Positions 1-4,801 of a stretch of 7,127 nucleotides of DNA are shown here, piece after piece. The notes under the pieces were generated by a model. It was given only the letters and a program-made list of their open reading frames with translations, was not told the DNA's origin and made no database searches. This DNA is from Rhodospirillaceae bacterium (lineage in GTDB: Bacteria > Pseudomonadota > Alphaproteobacteria > Puniceispirillales > Puniceispirillaceae): positions 1-7,127 of the forward strand of contig PBLM01000021.1 in the NCBI GenBank assembly GCA_002721775.1, read 5' to 3'. Position 1 is the stretch's first letter, and every line of letters starts with the position of its first letter. Position numbers and translations under genes: made by a program.

Positions 1-486
1 AGCCTTTCAAAATATTTTTCCATGACTGGTTGGCGGATTGGATGGATGGTTATACCCGATGATTTGCTCACCCCTGTTGAAAAATTAGCTCAGAATTTAT
101 TCATCTCCGCACCGACACCCAACCAGATGGCTGCAGTTGCTGCTTTTGATTGTTCAGTTGAGCTGGATCTTCATGTTCTGCGCTACGCGCGAAACAGGGA
201 CATACTGCTCCAAGGTTTGCCTGTTTCGCTGACAGAAAGTGCAGCGCCTTGTCAGGGTGCCTTCTATCTATTTGCTGATATCAGCCAGTATAGCGATAAT
301 TCAACGGAATTTGCTGCGCGGCTGTTAGCTGAACGGGGTGTTGCAACGACGCCAGGTGTCGATTTTGATCCTATAGATGGACATCGCTATTTACGCCTCT
401 CTTTTGCGGGCAGTTCAGCAGATATGCACGAGGCCGTTATGCGAGTGAACAGCTTCATTACCAGCATGAAAATCAATGCGGCCTGA
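1..486 (+). CDS. PLP-dependent aminotransferase class I/II, C-terminal part (5' end outside window)
   Basis: Reading frame 1 is open from the left edge to the TGA at 484-486 and gives 161 residues. The first visible residues read SLSKYFSMTGWRIGW, which is the PLP Schiff-base motif of fold-type I aminotransferases (S-x-S-K-x-x-x-M-T-G-W-R). The lysine at bases 10-12 is the one expected to bind pyridoxal phosphate. Near the end, RYLRLSFAGS carries the conserved arginine (bases 394-396) that binds the substrate alpha-carboxylate in the aspartate aminotransferase family. The ATG at 22 is an internal methionine; the true start is upstream of the window. The family transfers amino groups between amino acids and 2-oxo acids in the cytoplasm. 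The substrate cannot be read from this fragment, because specificity residues lie mostly in the missing N-terminal part. The gene is convergent with rne, with 47 bases between the two stop codons. Family assignment is firm; specificity is unknown. Confidence 0.92.
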   Translation, partial: SLSKYFSMTGWRIGWMVIPDDLLTPVEKLAQNLFISAPTPNQMAAVAAFDCSVELDLHVLRYARNRDILLQGLPVSLTESAAPCQGAFYLFADISQYSDNSTEFAARLLAERGVATTPGVDFDPIDGHRYLRLSFAGSSADMHEAVMRVNSFITSMKINAA

Positions 487-518
487 AACGGCTTATTATA
501 CTGCAAAACTAAAAGTTG

Positions 519-561
519 AAGAAGGGAGTGTAGTTAGCGTGACCACCACCCTTTCTTTTTT
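519..561 (+). terminator. Probable intrinsic terminator of the aminotransferase transcript, overlapping the rne 3' end
   Basis: The left arm at 519-530 pairs with the right arm at 547-557. This gives 11 base pairs with one G-T wobble and one bulged A (527), around a 16-base loop (531-546). The right arm runs directly into six T's (556-561) on the + strand, the form of a Rho-independent terminator. The rne stop codon (534-536) lies in the loop, so the element is shared with rne coding sequence. Read on the - strand, the stem is followed by CAACTTTTAGTTTT, a weaker U-rich stretch, so it may also act on rne. Pairing was done by eye; no free energy was computed. Confidence 0.6.
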
Positions 562-2915
562 GTCTTTGCTGCTGGCGTATCATCAATGTTGATAACCGTC
601 ATTTCCACAGAGCTTTTTGCGTTGCGATCGTTATCGCTTGTTGCCCCTTTTTCTTGTTCTGAGTCTGCAGAATTTGCTAAATTGTTCGGCCGTTCTGTAG
701 AATGAGCAAATGCGGTTGACTTTGACTTTGCTGCTTTTGTCTTTGCTTTTGTTGATGTCTTCTTCGCTTTGGCCTTAGTCTTTTTAGATTTATCGCTGCT
801 GGTCTTTTTCTTTACTTTAGTTTTGTTTTTAGCAGCTTTCTTTTTGTGGTCTTTATCCTGCTCAGGCTCATCTGCCTTAGCAACTAGCTGGGCAGAATCA
901 GTTTCACTTTCAGCTATATCTGATGCTTTGTTTGCCCTCATGGCCTTTGGCTTGGCACGTTTTTGTGGTTTCTTTTCTGACGACTGAGCAGCTGGTTTAT
1001 TTTCATTATTATCTAAAGGTGTGTCAGCTTGTTCCGCCTGCGGTTCTTCAGTGATGACTGCCTCTGCATTATTTTGTTCTGTGATGGCAACGCCATCTTC
1101 ATTGCCACGTCTTTTCCGACGTCTGCCGCCTCGCCGCCCTCTGCGTTTACGCTTCGGCTGCTCTTCGTCATCTTCAGGATATTCACGATGGGTTTCAAGC
1201 TGTTCTGACTTCTGACTGCCTTTATCAGTCTGATTGCGCGCCTGTCTGTTTCGTTCAACTGAATTTTCTCGGGAAGCAAGTTCTCTGTTATTGCCGCCCA
1301 GTTTATAATCTGGAGGAATAAGAGTGGCATCTGCCTCAATCAGAACCGCAACCTTAAACTGTGCTTCAAGGCTGGCAAGGCTCGCCCGCTTTTGGTTAAG
1401 AATGTACAATGCTACCTCTGGATGAACATAGATTGTCATATCTTGCACAGGATGTTTGCCTGCTTCTTCTTCAACTGCACGCAAAATTTGAAGAGCAGAA
1501 GAATTTATGGATCTTATTCGGCCAGTGCCTGCACAGTGCGGACAAGTTTGTGACACGGATTCTGCTAGAGATGGGCGCAGCCGCTGACGTGACATCTCCA
1601 AAAGTCCAAAATGGCTGATAGAGCCAACCTGGATGCGTGCCCGGTCATACCTCAGCGAGTCTTTTAACTTCCGTTCAATTGCTGACTTGTTTCTGTTTTC
1701 TTCCATATCAATAAAATCAATAACAATGAGGCCGGACAGATCACGTAACTTCAGTTGCCGACTAACTTCTTCTGCAGCCTCTAAGTTCGTCTTGAGCGCC
1801 GTTTCCTCGATATTGCGTTCGCGTGTAGCTTTACCAGAGTTAACATCGATTGCCACAAGAGCCTCTGTCTGATTGATAACCAAATAGCCTCCTGATTTTA
1901 ATGTGACTTCACCTTGGTGAATGGTATCCAGCTGAGGTTCAACACCATATTTCTGAAACAGATGTTCTGAGCCGTCATATTTTGCGACCCGCTTTGCATG
2001 ACTAGGTATCAGCATTTTCATATGCGTCTTTGCAACTTTGTAGCTGTCTTCACCTTCAATAAGGACTTCATCTACATCGTTGGTGTACATATCGCGGATA
2101 GCACGCTTAACGAGCGACCCCTCTTCATGAATAAGCGTCGGCGCTTCTGACTGCAGTGTTTTTTCGCGTATCTGATTCCATAATTTGGAGAGGTAGGCAT
2201 AATCGCGTTTGATTTCTGTCTTGGTGCGCTTTGAACCTGCTGTTCTAACAATCACTGCCATGCCGTTTGGAATATCCAAATCGTTGACAACAGATTTTAG
2301 CCTTTTACGGTCCGCAACATTGGTGATTTTGCGAGAAACACCACCACCTCTGTTGCTGTTTGGCATCAATACGCAATATCTGCCTGCTAGAGACAAATAT
2401 GTAGTAAGCGCTGCGCCTTTATTTCCACGCTCTTCTTTGACAACCTGAACAAGCAGAATCTGCTTGCGCGTTATAACTTCCTGAATTTTGTACCGGCGCA
2501 TCATAGACTCAGACAATTGTGACCGGCTGTCATGCTCATCATCACCGCCGATCTCTTCAGGTGAGTTTTCAGCAGCAACATCTGCTGAGATTTCTTCTGA
2601 TGGTTCTGAGGTAGGGTCCTGTAGGTCTTCAGAGTCAGTTTGAGCGGTTAACGCCTCTCTGTCCTCAACAGGAATCCGATAATAATCATGGTGTATCTCG
2701 CTGAATGCGAGAAAACCCTGCCGGTTGCCACCATATTCTACAAAAGCCGCTTGGAGTGATGGCTCAACGCGTGTAACGCGGGCCAGGTAAACGTTTCCTT
2801 TTAATTGGATAAGGCTGTTATTCTCGTAATCAAACTCTTCGATCTTGTTTCTGTTGAGCAATACAACCCGTGTTTCTTCGGGCTGATGTGCGTCGATCAG
2901 CATTTTTTTTGTCAT
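534..2915 (-). CDS. rne: Ribonuclease E (Rne/Rng family endoribonuclease, degradosome scaffold)
   Basis: This endoribonuclease cuts single-stranded AU-rich RNA in mRNA decay and in rRNA and tRNA maturation, and scaffolds the degradosome. The N-terminal half (about 1-540) is catalytic. The S1 domain begins at about residue 36 and is split by an acidic insertion (83-135). Metal-binding aspartates are D357 in AIDVNSG and D400 in VIDFIDM, 43 residues apart as in E. coli (D303/D346). The Zn-link CPHC is C458/C461, at the same offset as E. coli C404/C407. After about 540 the protein is low-complexity: acidic patches, an Arg-rich block (588-604), a Lys/Ala/Thr-rich stretch (688-735) and a terminal GWWSR. 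In Caulobacter a similar Gly-Trp-Trp C-terminus binds PNPase. At 793 residues it is shorter than many alphaproteobacterial homologues (about 900). The start at 2915 gives the family-typical MxKKMLIDA; a second in-frame ATG is codon 5. Upstream AGAAAG is a weak ribosome-binding site. The gene is divergent from amiC. Confidence 0.97.
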   Translation of the reverse strand: MTKKMLIDAHQPEETRVVLLNRNKIEEFDYENNSLIQLKGNVYLARVTRVEPSLQAAFVEYGGNRQGFLAFSEIHHDYYRIPVEDREALTAQTDSEDLQDPTSEPSEEISADVAAENSPEEIGGDDEHDSRSQLSESMMRRYKIQEVITRKQILLVQVVKEERGNKGAALTTYLSLAGRYCVLMPNSNRGGGVSRKITNVADRKRLKSVVNDLDIPNGMAVIVRTAGSKRTKTEIKRDYAYLSKLWNQIREKTLQSEAPTLIHEEGSLVKRAIRDMYTNDVDEVLIEGEDSYKVAKTHMKMLIPSHAKRVAKYDGSEHLFQKYGVEPQLDTIHQGEVTLKSGGYLVINQTEALVAIDVNSGKATRERNIEETALKTNLEAAEEVSRQLKLRDLSGLIVIDFIDMEENRNKSAIERKLKDSLRYDRARIQVGSISHFGLLEMSRQRLRPSLAESVSQTCPHCAGTGRIRSINSSALQILRAVEEEAGKHPVQDMTIYVHPEVALYILNQKRASLASLEAQFKVAVLIEADATLIPPDYKLGGNNRELASRENSVERNRQARNQTDKGSQKSEQLETHREYPEDDEEQPKRKRRGRRGGRRRKRRGNEDGVAITEQNNAEAVITEEPQAEQADTPLDNNENKPAAQSSEKKPQKRAKPKAMRANKASDIAESETDSAQLVAKADEPEQDKDHKKKAAKNKTKVKKKTSSDKSKKTKAKAKKTSTKAKTKAAKSKSTAFAHSTERPNNLANSADSEQEKGATSDNDRNAKSSVEMTVINIDDTPAAKTKKKGWWSR

Positions 2916-2969
2916 TGATGGTGCTTTCTGTTGCCTGATGTTCTAAAGAGAGCAAACAGGTCATGATTT

Positions 2970-2997
2970 CTTTTAGCGTCTCGAATACAGACGTCAA
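2970..2997 (-). promoter_or_regulatory. Candidate proximal rne promoter (P2)
   Basis: On the - strand TTGACGT (2997-2991) is followed after 13 bases by GCTAAAAG (2977-2970). This fits the Caulobacter housekeeping sigma consensus TTGACGS-N10-14-GCTANAWC closely: the spacing is in range and seven of eight positions match in the -10 element. As a standard sigma-70 promoter it reads TTGACG-16 bases-TAAAAG. Transcription would start near 2963 and leave a leader of about 45-50 bases before the rne ATG at 2915. This is a sequence match only. Confidence 0.5.
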
Positions 2998-3170
2998 TGT
3001 TAAGTGAACAACAGTTGTCTCGGACGCAGAAAAGCTGAACATTAGGTCCAGCTGCTGGCCGTAACCAATGAATTTATCAATCCTGATATATTCATTTTTA
3101 AGGGTAAGACAGGTCATCTGTGTCAACTCGGTTTCATTTTGCCAGGCCTTCTGATATCACAGCGAAAATT

Positions 3171-3186
3171 GAGACCATTGTGTCTC
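3171..3186 (-). other. Small inverted repeat in the putative rne leader
   Basis: GAGAC at 3171-3175 and GTCTC at 3182-3186 can form a five-pair hairpin with a six-base loop in RNA from either strand. Flanking GCCAG (3141-3145) and CTGGC (3186-3190) could close an outer stem. A second small hairpin, CCAG-loop-CTGG, is at 3048-3058. If rne is transcribed from the distal promoter, both would lie in its leader. Short stems like these also occur by chance. Confidence 0.22.
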
Positions 3187-3417
3187 TGGCAAGTTCGTTT
3201 GTAATTGGTTTGTCCAGTTTCTGATGGGTATCGTTTTTAACTTTCGCTCACCAGAATTGCTATCGCAAAACCAAGTTCAAAAATTCTAAACCCACTATAC
3301 AGTAAAATTCGGAAAAACAAAGTTAATTTAAAACAGGCTGGTTGCGGCAGGTGAGTTCAAGTTGATGTATGGAAGCCACAAAATGGACATTGTTTCTAAG
3401 TAATTTGTCACTAGTCA

Positions 3418-3448
3418 GGATTAGCGGCTTGCTTTAGGGTGACGTCAA
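3418..3448 (-). promoter_or_regulatory. Candidate distal rne promoter (P1)
   Basis: On the - strand TTGACG (3448-3443) is followed after 17 bases by GCTAAT (3425-3420), with the GCTA core favoured in alphaproteobacterial -10 elements. Its first eight bases, TTGACGTC, are identical to those of the proximal candidate. Transcription from here would give an rne leader of about 500 bases. The -35 element sits inside the palindrome TGACGTCA (3440-3447), only 25-32 bases from the amiC start, so a regulator bound there could affect both directions. Confidence 0.35.
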
Positions 3449-3454
3449 AAAATT

Positions 3455-3460
3455 TATAGT
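3455..3460 (+). promoter_or_regulatory. Candidate -10 element for amiC, close to the start codon
   Basis: TATAGT matches five of six positions of the sigma-70 -10 consensus and ends 12 bases before the amiC ATG at 3473. No good -35 lies at standard spacing; the nearest is TTGCTT at 3429-3434, 20 bases away. Initiation near 3467 would leave only about six untranslated bases, a nearly leaderless mRNA. That would agree with the absence of a Shine-Dalgarno sequence before amiC. A promoter further upstream is the alternative. Confidence 0.3.
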
Positions 3461-3472
3461 CATTAGAATTTT

Positions 3473-4771
3473 ATGAGCAGTAAAGTCAAATTTTTCACCC
3501 GGTTATTTTTTTGTGTCTTTTTGTCATTCTTAGGACTCTGGTCCGGGCAGACGATGGGGTCTGCAGAGAATGATGTGATCGGGATGCGGCTTGGTGAGGT
3601 AAACCTTGAAGGCAGCCCAGCCTTGCGGCTGGTTATCGAAACAGATAAGGCTCTGGACGCACGGCTTCTTCTTCTCAATAAACCCTGGCGGCTTGTTGTT
3701 GACAGCGCTGGTTTGAGTTGGAATGTGCCTGGCCTTGCAAAATCTGGACGATTATCCAGCGGCCCGGCTACAGCCTATCGGTTTGGCCATCCAAAATTAG
3801 GAACAGGACGACTTGTTGTTGAGATGAGTGCTCCAGCCTCTCCAGAACGGGTATTCAAGTTGCCCCCGCATGAGGTGGGCGGGCATCGTCTGGTGATTGA
3901 CCTGATTGACAAAGGCTTGACACGTTTTAAACTGGCTCAAAAATCATTACTCGCAAATGGACTTGCGGTGATACAGTCAAATCAAGTCCCAGCGGAAAAG
4001 ATAGCTGTAGAACCTGTTTCTTTGCCACAGCCGGTGAGCCGGCATGGAAAAGTTGCTAGCCCTGTTGCCCACCCTTCAGCACTTGACCGGAAATGGATTG
4101 TTGCTATTGATGCAGGACATGGGGGTAAAGATCCCGGCGCAGTAGGCTTAGCAGGTACAAAGGAAAAGGAAATTACACTTGCCGCAGCACAACAACTGGC
4201 GTCTGAATTGCGTAAAACTGGCAAGGTTTCATCGCGTTTAATTCGGTCTTCTGACCGATTTTACAAACTTAGACAGAGAATTGAGATTGCTCGTGATATG
4301 GGGGCAGATCTTTTTATCTCTCTACATGCTGATTCAGCCCCGCGCAAAGCTGCAAGAGGCATTTCTGTCTTTACTCTGTCTGACACAGCATCGGACAAGG
4401 AAGCCGCTTATATAGCCCAACAGGAAAATAAGGCGGATCTAGTTGGTGGTCCAGACCTGGCAGTTGAAGATCCTGCAGCTGCAAATGCTTTACTAAGCAT
4501 GTTCCAGCGTGAGACAATGAATGAATCCTCTCGGCTTGCGGCTGCCATACTGAATGAAATCCACGATATGCCAGGTGGGGATAAGCGCGGCCACCGTTTT
4601 GCCGGTTTTGCTGTGCTCAAATCGCCTGATATTCCCTCTGTTTTGGTTGAAATGGGATTTCTGAGTAACAAAGAGGATGAAAAAAACCTGAATTCTGAGC
4701 GATATCGGCATAAATTGACTCAAAGGTTGTCAAACGCAATTGTTTCTTACCTTAAAAGCGCATCATTTTGA
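3473..4771 (+). CDS. amiC: N-acetylmuramoyl-L-alanine amidase, AmiC type (AMIN + Amidase_3)
   Basis: This periplasmic zinc amidase cleaves the bond between N-acetylmuramic acid and the stem peptide L-alanine, splitting septal peptidoglycan during cell separation. Residues 1-31 look like a Sec signal peptide: K4, K6 and R10, a hydrophobic core at 11-23, and likely cleavage after GSA (31). The AMIN domain, which targets the septum and peptidoglycan, spans about 38-143; a linker follows to about 205. The Amidase_3 domain (about 208-428) has the expected zinc ligands H216 (DAGHGG), E231 (KEKE) and H285 (SLHAD), plus catalytic E393 (LVEMGFLSN). Residues about 300-378 correspond to the segment carrying the autoinhibitory helix in E. 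coli AmiB/AmiC, which implies activation by a LytM-type partner (DipM in Caulobacter). The length of 432 is normal. ATG 3473 is the first possible start, because an in-frame TAG lies at 3464-3466 and later starts would lose the signal peptide. No Shine-Dalgarno is visible. It is probably co-transcribed with mrcA. Confidence 0.96.
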   Translation: MSSKVKFFTRLFFCVFLSFLGLWSGQTMGSAENDVIGMRLGEVNLEGSPALRLVIETDKALDARLLLLNKPWRLVVDSAGLSWNVPGLAKSGRLSSGPATAYRFGHPKLGTGRLVVEMSAPASPERVFKLPPHEVGGHRLVIDLIDKGLTRFKLAQKSLLANGLAVIQSNQVPAEKIAVEPVSLPQPVSRHGKVASPVAHPSALDRKWIVAIDAGHGGKDPGAVGLAGTKEKEITLAAAQQLASELRKTGKVSSRLIRSSDRFYKLRQRIEIARDMGADLFISLHADSAPRKAARGISVFTLSDTASDKEAAYIAQQENKADLVGGPDLAVEDPAAANALLSMFQRETMNESSRLAAAILNEIHDMPGGDKRGHRFAGFAVLKSPDIPSVLVEMGFLSNKEDEKNLNSERYRHKLTQRLSNAIVSYLKSASF

Positions 4772-4801
4772 TGCTATAAGACGGCCGCAACCTCGCTTAG
4801 A

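Larger units (their letters stand above)
2916..3472. other. Divergent rne/amiC intergenic region, including the possible long rne leader
   Basis: These 557 bases separate the two divergent start codons. I see no convincing gene in them. One - strand open frame (3126-2830) runs into rne in another frame but has no recognisable domain. The region contains two TTGACGTC motifs on the - strand (3448-3441 and 2997-2990) with promoter-like boxes behind them. It also contains short inverted repeats at 3171-3186 and 3048-3058, a TGACGTCA palindrome at 3440-3447 and a TATAGT box next to amiC. The length fits a transcribed rne 5' leader. In E. coli the rne leader is about 360 bases and is used by RNase E to control its own mRNA; carrying that over to this organism is inference. 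Confidence 0.6.

Noticed and set aside
22..24. ATG as a possible start of the aminotransferase
   Set aside because: The frame is open upstream and already encodes the PLP-lysine motif before this ATG, so it is an internal methionine.
769..1215. Two + strand open frames (769-987 and 1021-1215) opposite the RNase E tail, one hydrophobic
   Set aside because: They are the antisense of the Lys/Ala-rich and Arg/Glu-rich coding sequence. Antisense of AAA/AAG-rich codons reads as Phe/Leu, which creates a false membrane-like protein.
1013..1339. 108-residue - strand open frame inside rne
   Set aside because: It is a shifted frame within the low-complexity RNase E tail, and the rne frame continues unbroken through it.
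2830..3126. 98-residue open frame on the - strand that overlaps the start of rne in another frame
   Set aside because: It has no recognisable domain, no ribosome-binding site that I can see, and overlaps the first 86 bases of a certain gene. It could be an upstream reading frame in the rne leader, but nothing in the sequence favours translation.
3463..4723. Several - strand open frames opposite amiC (3463-3678, 3982-4224, 4408-4671, 4493-4723)
   Set aside because: All lie antisense to a gene with intact domains and catalytic residues, and none shows a known motif.
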